DNA from: Pomphorhynchus laevis
Lineage: Eukaryota; Acanthocephala; Palaeacanthocephala; Echinorhynchida; Pomphorhynchidae
Length of the DNA: 64,000 nucleotides
Direction of reading: 5' to 3'
Assembly: GCA_012934845.2 (NCBI GenBank)
Contig: WNNJ02003666.1
Location: 1 to 64,000 of the forward strand
Shown one piece after another: positions 36,573 to 47,419 of the stretch. The translations under genes were made by a program, and so were the position numbers. Position 1 is the stretch's first letter. Each line of letters starts with the position of its first letter. The notes beneath the pieces were generated by a model, which worked only from the letters and a program-made list of their open reading frames with translations, was not told the DNA's origin and ran no database searches.

Positions 36573-37489
36573 TAAGTATTTGAATATAAAAGGGGTTATC
36601 TGTAAAAATATTTAAGTTTGTTAGCAATTATGATGCGTTTAAAAATATATTTGCATAAGTTGTGGTCTTTAGTTCTTTAAAATATTTTTATCCACGAAAG
36701 TTTAGGGTTTTCATATTTTAATCAAATAAAGCTTAGTATTTTTATTCAGCTTTTAAAAAGCTTTAAAATATCTTTTGAAAATTATTTCAAGAAAAATATT
36801 CTTTTAAAATGGGAGTTATATTTATCATTTTTATATAAAAACTTGATGTACTTATCATTTTAACAGAACCAAATCTTATACTATAGATATGCAAGCTTTT
36901 ATATAAAAGCGTTCTCGATTCACCATGTTTAATACACTTTTTCGATATTGTTTTTAAGGGTCTTTTTCGGTTTGGTACTTACAAGCTTTTAAAAGCTCAG
37001 AAGTACTAAACCCTTTTATCGCTTTTACTACTTTTACCCCTTTATCCTCTTGAAGTTCAATCTAAAAATTATACACATTATATTTTACTGGATTGAAAAT
37101 GTTAGAAAGGGTAAAATGAATGAAAAAATGAGTTAAAAAGGGTTAAAGAGTGTAAATAAAATACTAGAGAAAATGATATTAAAGGGTGTAAATGGGATTC
37201 AAGTTGTTACTAATAAAAATGTCATAATAATATTATAAGAAGCGTATGATAATAAACTATTATAAAGTTATTATAAGCTTATTATAATTATAATAAACTT
37301 ATGATCATAATAAATTAAATCAGCTAACTGAGACTACGTATTGTTATATAATTATAAAATAAACAAAACATAATAATGCTAAATCAAAATTTAATAATTA
37401 AATAATAAAATTAATAATTGTTTTTAGATTTTCTATAATTTAAATCAAGTTAAAAAATAAAAAATAAAAAATAAAATTTAAAATAAACG
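36573..37489. other. Intergenic, no gene seen
   Basis: AT-rich. Between about 36940 and 37200 there are repeated GGGTAAA/GGGTTAAA-like words with no clear period. No coding potential. Confidence 0.55.
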
Positions 37490-37560
37490 TCATTTTTATG
37501 AATTGACTAATAAATAACAGACGTTGTATCAGAATAAGAATTAGAGGTCATCAGGAGGAA

Positions 37561-37617
37561 CTGCTATGCTATCAGGTTTCGGCCCCTAACTCCTCTACCC
37601 AACATAGCAGCGGGGCC
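37561..37617 (-). other. Interleaved inverted repeats in Penelope 3' region (possible pseudoknot)
   Basis: CTGCTATG (37561-37568) pairs with CATAGCAG (37603-37610), and GGCCCC (37581-37586) pairs with GGGGCC (37612-37617). The two perfect stems interleave rather than nest. On the element strand GGGGCC is followed directly by GAAACC, the 3' half-signature of hammerheads. Confidence 0.6.
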
Positions 37618-37684
37618 AAATACATGCTAATGATGTATTTCCTCTGAAATAACTATCTAGTATCTTATTCTAATGCAAAGTATA

Positions 37685-38738
37685 TTATTTATTATCCATC
37701 CATAAAAATTTGCCACTTAAGAGTTTAAATTTATTCTTTATATTATTGTGTTGATTTATATATTTTACTATTTTCTGCTTGATGTTATTTTTATAGTAAC
37801 CTAGTTTAAAATATGTATCTATTAAATTATTTAAATGATTTTGAAGAAAGCCAATATCATTACATATTGTTGCAATTCTTAAAATTTCATTATTTAATGT
37901 ATTATATTTTATATTATATGGTATGCATGAATGCTCATGCAAAAATATGTTTCTTGTAAATTTAAATATGTCATCTTTACGATATAAATTAATAGTAGTT
38001 TTAGTTAATGTTAATTTAATGTTTATATCTAGATATACACCTTCTTTATCATTAATATTGGTTTTGTTAAGAATAAGGCTTTCTGGATAAATGTGCTCAC
38101 TAATTGAATAAAAATTATTAGAATTAAATACACATATATCATCAATGTATCGAAACATATGTTTCATATATTTATATTGTTTAGATTTAGTTTTTACACA
38201 GTTATGAACAAATTCATATTCTATAAAGCTTAAAAACAAGTCAGCTATAATTGGGCTACTATTACCACCCATTGGAACACCTTTTACTTGTCTAAATATA
38301 GATGTCCCTACTTTTAAATAATTTTGATTTATCAAAATATTTAAGGATTCTATTAATTCAATTTTATCCATATATTTATATTTATTTGATGGTTTAATTT
38401 TTGTTAGGTAGGCGTTATAATTATTATAATATATATGTATATCTTTTTCCGAATATAAGGTTAATTAATTTTACTAACGCTTCTTTAATATCTACTAAAT
38501 CTAGATTTGTATAAAGCGTACTAAAATCGTATGTATTTATATTTTGAAAATTTATTCCTTTTGTCTGTTCTAAAAATTCTTTTGTAGAATTAATACTGAA
38601 ATAGTGTTTTATACCAGTATTAATTTCGATTACCTTGCAATATTTTTTAAAATGTGCTTTAATTACTTTAAGTATTTTATTCATATAGACAGAAAGTGAT
38701 TTTAATGTACATTTAAACGCACTTATGTTTTTATACGA
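37685..38738 (-). pseudogene. Penelope-like reverse transcriptase, single frameshift
   Basis: The first segment (38738-38424) has SLSVYMNKILKVIKAHFKK and NINTYDFSTLYTNLD, the Penelope motif A (DFSxLYT). One frameshift near 38450 leads into the second frame (38371-37685, readable from about 38445). This carries QVKGVPMGGNSSPIIADLFL (motif B), MFRYIDDICVFNS (motif C with YIDD intact), GVYLDINIKL and FTRNIFLHEHSCIPYN. It ends GKFLWMDNK at a stop. Penelope-type RTs are related to telomerase RT. Catalytic residues are present, but the frameshift and missing N-terminal portion make this copy dead. Confidence 0.85.
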
Positions 38739-38740
38739 CT

Positions 38741-39172
38741 AAATATAAAAATACGTTTTATAATTTATAATATAAAACGAGTTTTATCTTATAAATTTTT
38801 TTGCAAATTTATAAGAAAATTTAAAAAAAATTGTTTTATCTTTGGAATTGATAAAGTATTAAATATTATTTCAAAAGTATTCTTCTAAGTGTTCTTTTGA
38901 GTATGCTTTTAAATTTTATAATATTTAAGATATTAATTAAATAAAAAAAGTTTCTGAGATCAACATACAACTAATTTCGACATTATTATAAAGAAATAGT
39001 TATATATGTACAAGTCAACTACAATTTTATCTGAAAAAATCTAAGATATAAAGATATAAAATCAACATACAAACGAAAGTTCAAGAGCTTAAACACACAA
39101 TTCAAAATCCAAATTCGATTTTACAATAAACCGGTCAACAGGCACCTGCGCGGTATGACATTTACGGTTTCG
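38741..39172. other. Spacer, no gene seen
   Basis: AT-rich spacer between the Penelope element and the RLE-type LINE. No features recognised. Confidence 0.55.
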
Positions 39173-41875
39173 TAAATGGATTACGAAATCGTATACGGAT
39201 TCAGCAGACCACCACTTTTAATTTGCGATGAACATGATACATCAGCGGCTTACGTGGAAAACGACACTACCCAGTCCGACATCGACTCATTTAGCTCAAT
39301 CCAGTTGTCATTCACCGATCGTTTAACGCCCGTTTTGGAGTGTCACTGCCCCGTGATGCTACGTATCCCGCGGGGTTCTCGAGCTTCCGTCGCGCAGACA
39401 CTCGAAACGGCTCTTAAGCATGTGAATACTTAATCCACAGCTGAGTTAAATTGAGTAGCCCTCTTTTACTTTGTAAAAGCTTGACTTAGCGTTAGCAGCA
39501 AGGGATCAAGGCAGGACGACGGTACGAGCCTGACTGCAAAGATCAAGCAAGCTACACAGTCATTCTCTGTCATTAAACCATCATTAGGAAACGAGCAACA
39601 TAAACGAAAGATTAGGAATAACAATGTCTCGAGTATCATGGGAACATCGTCAAGATCCATCGAGGAGGTGGTGAAGATGAAAACAAGGGAGGTCGAAGAC
39701 GGGGACATCATAGAGGATATTAGAATTGCTTCAATTATCGAAAAGCTCGCCCTTTTATCCCACTAAAATGCTCAGATAATGCGCCTTAAACACCTACCGA
39801 GGAACACTAATATTCAATCTGGTATCTACTCAACAAATCTCCTAGAGGAGATCATAGCAACTCCAGGTGACGTTATCGCGGTGATGCGCTCTTTTTCTAA
39901 GAGAACGGCGGAAGGTTTTGACGGACTTCGCCCACATCACCTTCAAGATCTAGTCGGCATAGGAGACACTTGGAGAGACACAGGGCTGGTCAAACAGTTG
40001 ACAAATTTCACCAACATCGTCCTCAAAGGAAATGTACCAAAAACAGTTTAGCCGTATTTCTTTGCCGCCACTCTACTGAGTTTCAACAGGAAAGATGGAC
40101 GGCCTCGTCCCATCGCAATTGGCAACACACTCTGTCGATTTGTGACAAAGACTGCCTCGTTACTGATTCACAATGAAGCTTCCACATTTCTGAAGACTTA
40201 TCAGATCGGCGTACGAGTAAAATCAGGTTGTGAAGCAGCAGTGCACGCCACACGCTTGTTCCTCTCTGAGGCAATGACGTGCGGGGAAGGCCTGTTAAAG
40301 ATAGATTTTACTAATGTCACCAACAATGTTAGTCGTACAACTGTGCTGACAGAAATGACACAGCACTTTCCCGCGTTATCCCGCTTCGTTTACCTGAAGT
40401 CTGGCTATATCTAAACAAAACGAAATGCGAATTCGTTTTACACTCACCAACCGCGCTTTCAAAGATTCACACAATTCTCCCAGGTATAAAGCACGTTGAG
40501 CCGGCTGATGCCACTCTACTAGAGGATGCCCTAGCCAGCTCGGAAGCCGCTGATAAAATACTACTGGACAAGTTATCGCAACTGAAATTTATGGGTAGTC
40601 GCTTGGCTGGACTCAACACACACCTTGCATTTTTCCTGCTCCAGATTTTTCTCAGCGCCCCAAAACTGATGTACACACTCAGATCCACGTCATGCTACCA
40701 AAGCAGTGTTCTCCAGGATTATGATGATGATCTGAGAGACCAACTTGAGAAAGTACTTAACGTGAAATTATCATCATCTAGCTGGCAACAAGTCACCTTG
40801 CCGATAACACACGGGGGTATAGGCATTTTAAGCGTAACACTCACTGTCACACCAAATTACTTATCGTTTTACCTGACATCGCTATCGGTCGTCCGTCATC
40901 TTCTCCCTACAGAACTTCAAGACACATTGCTGTTCGGAACGAAATATTTTCACGACAACCTTGAGCATTGGCACTTAATTAGTAAAAGGCAGAGCACTGG
41001 CTTCCGGCGAGAACAAGCAAATGATTGGTTCTATCCAATAAACGCCACAGACGTCGAGCATTTGCCTACTTTGGGAACAACGCAAAAAGAATGGAGCACC
41101 CCTCTATTCGAGGTGAGGGCGCTCGAGCTTGCGGCAAGTGCTACCGATGCAATTACTACAGCCCGCCTAATAAGCGTTAAGGCTCTCGCTGCTGGAGCAT
41201 TCCTACATGCAGTTCCAATGTCCACGACTGAAACTTTGCTCACAGGCGAAGTCTTAAGAGTGGCAATCGCCTTACGATTAGGAGCGCCAATATGCAAACC
41301 CCACACGTGCCGTTGTGGTGCAGTCGTTGACAGGCTAGGAACGCATGGCTTGAGTTGTTCACTTTCCGCTGGCCGTTTTGCCTGTTATTCAATGCTAAAC
41401 AGCATAGTTCAAGATGCGCTAAGAAACACTCACGTACCGAGCCGCTTTGAATTTCCAGGTTTAACTCGCTCCGACGTAAAATGACCGGATGGCGGCACGA
41501 TGACTCCTGTGGGAACGTGGGCGTTTTGCATGCTGGGACGTGACATGTGTAGATCCACTGCCTTAAAGTCATTTATCTACGGCGTTGTCAAGATCAGGTG
41601 CCGTAGCCACAGAAGCTGAGGAAAGAAAGAATAACAAGTACGATGCTATCACATCCAGTGGCATGGATTTCATACCGATAGGTATTGAAACTCGGCGTCT
41701 TGGGTAGAGGGTCTACCGTTTTTTGACGAGCTTGGTAAGTTTCTCCGCCGTCACTGCGACGATCCTCGCGCAACGACGTTTTTACTCCAGAGGATCTACC
41801 TGGTCGTGCAAACCGGCAACGCAGTTTATATGCTGGGGACGACGGACAGAGACACAGATAACATTTAACTAATAA
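39173..41875 (+). mobile_element. RLE-type non-LTR retrotransposon, nearly full ORF but decayed
   Basis: Much more GC-rich than its flanks. In order: N-terminal LRIPRGSRASVAQTLETAL (39360-39420), IAVMRSFSKRTAEGFDGLRP HHLQDL (39880-39950), and LLSFNRKDGRPRPIAIGNTL (40070-40130). RT motif A reads LLKIDFTNVTNNVSRT near 40290-40340. After an internal deletion near 40410, which removes the catalytic YxDD region, it resumes LNKTKCEFVLHSP ... LMYTLRSTSCYQSS and GGIGILSVT. The C-terminus has CRCGAVVDRLGTHGLSC, then PSRFEFPGLTRSDVK, stop and PDGGTM (the K/R-PDG endonuclease motif) at about 41485, and frameshifted pieces to about 41870 (FIPIGIETRRLG; FLLQRIYLVVQTGNAVYMLG). Confidence 0.82.
40591..41484 (+). 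pseudogene. RLE-LINE RT thumb, CCHC and endonuclease N-part (297-aa open frame)
   Basis: Longest intact frame of this element. It covers the RT thumb (MGSRLAGLNTHLAFFLLQIF), a WQQVTLPITHGGIGIL block, and the EVLRVAIALRLGAPICKPH segment leading to the zinc cluster CRCGAVVDRLGTHGLSC. A stop codon falls exactly before PDGGTM, so the endonuclease catalytic aspartate lies past the stop. This layout is characteristic of restriction-like-endonuclease LINEs, where the C-terminal domain nicks a specific target. Confidence 0.78.
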
Positions 41876-41904
41876 CTTTATTTATTGTATAAAATTTTAT
41901 TTAT

Positions 41905-42500
41905 ATATTTATTTTTATCAGATATTAATTTAATTAGAAAATTAATATTCTTAAAATATTTTATAAAAATATGTCCTTTTTACTGAACGATCAAAACAAG
42001 TACTGCTAGAGGCACAAGCAATTTCCTCATGTAGTGCATTTCAAATGTTGATTGCACGATGAGAGTGTCTCATTATTCGAAGATTTTTATCAGGGGAAAT
42101 TTATAGGGGTTTAGGCGATGTCTACGACAATTTGTGGTTCTGAACTTTATAACATTTGTAGAATATCCTTCAAAGGATTTGACAACTGCCCACAGTATAA
42201 AATAGTCTTTGTCTTATTGAAGATAAACCTTGCAAAGATAACATGTCATCATACAAATACGAAGTATTTATAGGATGACAAATACGAATACGAAGTATTC
42301 GTATTTTTATCAGATATTAATTTAATTAGAAAATTAATATTCTTAATATAATTATTCTTAATATTCTTTATTCGTATTTGTCATATTCGTATTTATCATA
42401 CAAATACGAAGTATTTGTATGATGACAAATACGAAGTATTCAAGCTCATTGAAGATAAGCCTAACCAGGATAACCTGTCATCATACAAATACGAATTATG
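41905..42500. repeat. Duplicated segments with palindromic TACGAAGTA words
   Basis: A ~45-bp segment beginning TTTTTATCAGATATTAATTT occurs at about 41909-41953 and again at 42303-42347. A second pair, TCATCATACAAATACGAA with its upstream TTGAAGATAA, occurs near 42217-42262 and 42449-42497. Palindromes such as AATACGAAGTATT recur four times. It forms the 3' flank of the minus-strand CR1-like LINE, so it may be its tail. Confidence 0.65.
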
Positions 42501-43400
42501 AAAGCAAATTCGAGACCCGCAACGAAGCACAGATTCAAAATGGGTAATTTCTTTGTTAGTACATGGAAAAACAGCTTGAATGCAATACTCAAGATGTTGA
42601 CAAATCGAAGAACAATAAAGGAGTTTGAAGACATAAGGATTCATTCTCGAGAAGCAATTTTTGATGCAATACAAGGCTCGAACTGCCTTACCGCGAGCAA
42701 ATTCAGTATTCAAGTGTGATTTTAGTGTCTTGTGTATTATTACACCCAAATCATTTTGTTCGACATTATTGTAGGTATCTTTCCTCCAATGTGGTAACTA
42801 TGGTCGATCCAACGATACCTAATATCATACATGGGCATTCACTTATATTTATCTTTATCTGCGTTGCTTTACTACATTCATAAGTGCGATCATGGTCGTT
42901 CTGCAACAGTTTAGCATCCAGTTTACTATCTCTTGTGCACCATAGTTTTATATCATCGGCAAATGCTAAACATGGGTTTTGGATACGTAATAATAAGTCA
43001 TTTAGAAATGTGATAAAAAGAAGTGGACCCAATACAGTACCCTGAGGGACTCCACAATTTATATATCCTGTAGTGGAAATGTGGCTCCCTACTCTAATTA
43101 TGCAGAAATGTCGACTAAGGAATTTCCGAACCCAATTGCAGATGGTACAAGGGACACCATAGTGAGATAGTCAATTAATTAGACATGACTGCGTAACTCG
43201 ATCGAATGCCTTTGAAATATCTAAAAAGATTACGTCGAAGCATTTACGAAAGCTAGTCGCCTCAGCCCACAGTTCACGAGCTGATAACAGGTTAGTAAGA
43301 CACGACCGCTTGGAACAAAAACGGCACTGTGAATTTGTAATAATCCTGTGCTCATCTAAATTATGCAAAATTCTACTGGCAATCAATATATCCAGAACTT
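42396..43400 (-). mobile_element. CR1-like LINE reverse transcriptase fragment
   Basis: Minus-strand: ILHNLDEHRIITNSQCRF ... CLTNLLSARELWAEATSF, then VIFLDISKAFDRVTQSCL (motif A), INCGVPQGTVLGPLLFITFL NDLL (motif B), and PCLAFADDIKLWCTRDS (motif C, FADD intact). A frameshift leads to SHLNTEFARGKAVRALYCIK and LLYCSSICQHLEYCIQA. This order is that of CR1-type LINEs common in trematodes. Stops and frameshifts show decay. No endonuclease remains. Confidence 0.82.
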
Positions 43401-44110
43401 TATATATGAAACTTGTAAGGCTTATCTCACTTACTTAGGCTTCCATTTCGATGATAACCTTTCCCTTAAACCCTTCGTCCGTGACAAGGTTCGCTCGTTT
43501 AACTTAATTCTCCATGACATCCGCCGCATCCGCCCCCTTATCGACTTCCGTTCTTGTATGTCTCTTCTTTCACCGCTTCGTTTTCCTCAAATCGATTACT
43601 GCCTTAGCCTTTTCGCAAATTCTCCAAAATCCATCATCCTACCCATACAACGAATGATCAACTCCGCCGTTCGAGTGCTCTTTCGTCTCCGTCGCTTCGA
43701 CCACACATCCACATATATTGCCAAACTCTCCTGGCCCACCATCCACATCCGCATCAAACTCACACTTCTCGTAACTTTTCGTATCATCGCTGTCGGCTCC
43801 CCGTCGTTCATCAACCTTCCTTTCTTAGACGACACTCGCCCCACTTCGCTATCGCTTCGTTCCCATCATACCCTCTTACTCCACGTTCCCAATTACTCCA
43901 ACAACTACGGTCTCCGATCCTTCCTCGTCGCTGCCCTACTCGCCTAGAATCAACTCCCTCTCAACGTCCGCCGCGCTCCCTCCTTTATCACATTCAAACA
44001 CCTCCTCCGTTCACACCTTCTCGACACATGATTTACATTTTTGTTTTGTTGTGGTCATGTAAGCGTGCGCTGGCACGCATTTGCCACGTTAAAATAAATC
44101 TTTTTTTATA
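43380..44110 (+). mobile_element. 3' end of an L2/CR1-like LINE
   Basis: RT C-terminal domain: LTYLGFHFDDNLSLKPFVRD KVRSFNLILHDIRRIRPL, then LSPLRFPQIDYCLSLFANSP, RMINSAVRVLFRLRRFDHTS and NYGLRSFLVAALLA. After a stop it reads NQLPLNVRRAPSFITFKHLL RSHLLDT. This is the typical end (NSLP...RS..S...FK..L) of L2/CR1 elements. It is followed by a GC-rich 3' UTR (GTAAGCGTGCGCTGGCACGC) and AATAAA near 44093. It is 5'-truncated at the junction with the opposite-strand LINE. A deleted relative lies at 14825-14965. Confidence 0.82.
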
Positions 44111-44371
44111 GGCCTATAGTCTGAGCAAGATCCAAGTCTGAGCAAAAAACGTTTGAGAAATAAATAATATACAATGGCTTACAAATTATAGTTTGTTTAT
44201 ATCAGTAGCATAATGTAATATGCTATAAGAAAATATAAGAAAAGTTATGTGTTCAAATTAATTACAATAAATAATATACAATCGGTTCGCCCCGCTCAAT
44301 AGTTTATACATACCTACAACGAGTTATAACGACAACGAAAACGCATTTTCAATTTTCATTGACATCTTATT

Positions 44372-44806
44372 ATGGCAAAGAGAAAGTTAACTAAAAATGT
44401 CGGTCAGCAACTCAAGTCAGTCAAGGAAACTTACATCAAAGAGCAAATTGGATGCGACAACAAAGACTGCAATGTTTGGACTCACGTTGCCATTAATTTC
44501 ACTGACGAGGACAACGTTTCAGGACGGAGTATCTACTGCGGCTTCTGTTGTGCGGCCCTCATAGCTGAGCTAATTAAGCATGACCACTCAAACGGTGGAG
44601 ACGTTCTGGAGGCTAACGAAACAGAGTTGTGCTCAATAAATAATATTAATGAGGTCTTTCAGTCGATTCAGACTGCTGTTATACAGAGACCACCACCATC
44701 AAACGACAAAATATCTTCCAAGCTAACGTCATCATCCGTTTGCTTACTAACTCTTTCGCCATATATGAATCCCGTTCTTGAAACTTCTCATACACTCCTC
44801 GTTTAA
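44372..44806 (+). pseudogene. Candidate LINE ORF1 with zinc-finger-like N-terminus
   Basis: A 144-aa frame starting MAKRKLTKNVGQQLK. A cysteine cluster (IGCDNKDCNVWTH ... YCGFCCAALI) resembles the PHD-like finger found in ORF1 of some CR1/L2 elements. Serine/threonine/proline-rich sequence continues in broken frames to about 45560 and runs into an endonuclease at 45612, so I read it as ORF1 of the same LINE. It could also be an unrelated zinc-finger gene fragment. Confidence 0.5.
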
Positions 44807-45611
44807 CTACGTATTAAACTTCCCTTAATCTTCATCTTCCTAACAATGCAAACAGTAAAGGCCTTCATCCCGTACCTTATTTTTCCTATTCCTCCCCACA
44901 TCTAAATACATCTCATACCTCTTTCTTCTCTTCACGTACTCATTACTCTACCTCCACCGTATCATTTCTCAAAAATTTACATCCTTCCGTCAAAATTATA
45001 TCCACTAACATCTCCGATCAACCGATTCAACACTCCACTCCTGTCACACATGCTCTAAACTATCTTGATTCTTCATTTACCACCCCTGTCATTCCCACTT
45101 TCCTGCTCTTCTGCCTCTTCTCCTACCAGGTCTGTCTGTCCATCACTTCCACGTAATCGTTTTCCTTCGCGCGATTGATGCATTATCATATCTTACTTAA
45201 ATCTTCCCGAATCTGTTTCTCCTCAATGTTGCTTGAATGATTATGTAAATGCTTTCAGGTCTATCCTCCCAACCATTCTTCCTGATGATAATCCATCCCT
45301 TTTCAATAATACGCTCTTGTATCTTTTATCCGTTTAAACAAATCCATTAAATTCAATCATCTCAGTCCTCCACTCCTAAAAATCGTTTTTCGACATAGTT
45401 CACATGCATCATCGGTAATATCCAAACGTTTTAAACTTTTTACCACTTAGTCTACTTGTCGTATCTTTCCTGACCACTCCCTATCTGATATTGCCCAGCT
45501 CAATTTAGCTCGCATAGATAAACATCGACGTGAAACAAACGGCGAGTCATCCTTATCTATACGTCAAATTTACGGAAATTTTCACGTTGTATACACAAGG
45601 CCAAAAATTCG

Positions 45612-46340
45612 ATGGCGTCACATCTCTCCCCCTTGTCTTCTTCGCAAGTCGATATCGCTCCTGAGCCGACTTTTCGTCTGAGTCTATTCAATACTAGTTC
45701 CATTCTTCATAAAGCTGATATGCTCCTTGATATCTTTGATCAATTATTTATCGATATTTTCTGCATTACCGAATCCTGGCACTCTGACTTTAACGATCTT
45801 GCTATTCGTCGTCTATGTCGCTCTGGTTGTTCTCTAGTTGAATTAGCTCGTCCAATTGTCTTTCATACATCCACTGCTTCTAACCATGGCGGTATTGTTG
45901 CCATTGCTCGTCACCCAATGTCTCTACGTAAAATTAACGTTAACATCCATTACACTTCGTTCGAATTACTCAAACTCAGATTATCAACTTCTTTCCCTCT
46001 GGAACTTGTGATTGTATACTGTCCAGGTTCAGTTGCCCCCTTACGTATGTTCTTTAATGACCTTGCAGATCTGATGTCTTACTGTTAATTGTCTTATAAT
46101 CCTTTTTTTGTTTTCGGTGACTTTAACATTCGTCTTGATCGCCCGGCTAACTTTGATTCTATCACTTTAACTAATCTTTTTTTCTGATTTTAACTATAAA
46201 TTACTTTCAACAAGCCCAACTCATATTCTCGGCGGTGCTCTCGACATCATTGCTGTCCTTAACTGCTACAATGACTATACCTCCTTGTCAATTACTGATC
46301 CTGGTTTGTCCGATCATCTCTTTTTCTGTAAACAGTTAAA
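45612..46340 (+). pseudogene. L2-like LINE AP-endonuclease domain
   Basis: RLSLFNTSSILHKADMLLDI then DIFCITESWHSDFNDLAIRR, GGIVAIARHPMSLRKINVNI and LVIVYCPGSVAPLRMFFNDL. After a stop comes FFVFGDFNIRLDRP (GDFN motif) and THILGGALDIIAVL. The order and motifs (N, E in TESW, Y.PG, GDFN) are those of L2/CR1 apurinic endonucleases. Decayed linker sequence continues to about 46980. Confidence 0.82.
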
Positions 46341-47419
46341 ATAGCCATTTGCGGCTAATAACTTGTGTGAATATTATGAGGATTTGAATGAATTCTGGGC
46401 TATAACAAATATATGACTATAAAAATAGTGAAATCGTGAAAATGTCAATTCCGTACTTGTCTGGTGACTCTCTTGTCAAAAATGCGACTCGCTTCAGCAT
46501 ATATTTGTACGTGCACCTTTAGCTCTCGGACCTTAAGATAGATTAATATCTCAAGTCGAAGTTGAGTGCATTTAATTTATCCAACATATGATTTTGTAGT
46601 CGTCCTGCTCGAGGGGCAGCTATAGCACGTAAGCTCTATTTTTCTGAATGGTAGAAAGCTCAAGCCCTAACTTCGTTTGCTCACAAACTCTTAGAATCAT
46701 AGTATGCAATTCATTTTTACCGCAAATATAACTGATGAGTTATTACAGCTGATAAGTACCACTATCGATTTTAAGAGGATAATTGCCGGCGATTTTTGTG
46801 CCATATATTTGATAAGTCTTCGAAATGGACTCAACTTGATGATTTTTTTCAGTCACTAAATATTTTTATTACAGATCCAGCTGATGTGTGTTCTTTTAAT
46901 GCGCATAATGAACATAGCTGAAATTGATATAGTCTACATTATTTAATTTAAATATGGTCATGTCTCTCTAGCGAGCATAAGCCAGTGTTATACATTCATC
47001 TACTTTTACGCTTTATTTATTATTTGATTATTATCAAATAAAAACTTAATAATTTTGTTTAATTTAAATTTTCCCGAGACTTTTGTCATAATGTTCACTA
47101 GTTTCGAAGGAATATATTAGTTTTAGATAAAAACTTCATCTTAGTAAGACAGATAATATACACTAGTTCCAAAGAAGTGTAGTTGCACAACTAAATGGCT
47201 TTCACATCTCCAAATTACTCTTAAATACTCCATCACTAAAGACACAAAAGTTTATTTACTTATCTCACATCTCCTTATGTCATGATATAAATCCGATCAA
47301 TGTACATTTCACAGCTAAAGAAATTCTTCAATTATTTTCATCTAGTTTAAAATAATCAGCAGGACCAGGATCAGCTATGTGTTATTAGTCAAAATCCTTG
47401 TGGTATCTTAGGTGAAATA

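Larger units (their letters stand above)
37490..38740 (-). mobile_element. Penelope-like retroelement, 5'-truncated
   Basis: Minus-strand element containing the C-terminal two-thirds of a Penelope-type reverse transcriptase (37685-38740) and a 3' region to about 37490. The 3' region is repeated in the remnant at 50040-50250: both share TTAGAGGTCA, AGGAGGAACT and TATCTTATTCTAAT blocks, which supports a common family. No GIY-YIG endonuclease is seen downstream of the RT, so it is either an endonuclease-less or an N-terminal-endonuclease type, or that domain has been lost. Confidence 0.85.
44340..46980 (+). mobile_element. 5' part of an L2-like LINE (ORF1 and endonuclease)
   Basis: A plus-strand element starting shortly after the 3' end of another L2-like copy (43380-44110), giving a head-to-tail arrangement. 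It has ORF1-like sequence, then endonuclease, then the linker FGANNLCEYYEDLNEFW ... RGAAIARKLYFSEW. The reverse transcriptase is absent or too decayed to see. Confidence 0.65.

Noticed and set aside
46735-46770. CTGATGAGTTATTACAG as a further hammerhead
   Set aside because: No GAAA box or pairing stem II follows; it sits in decayed LINE linker sequence.
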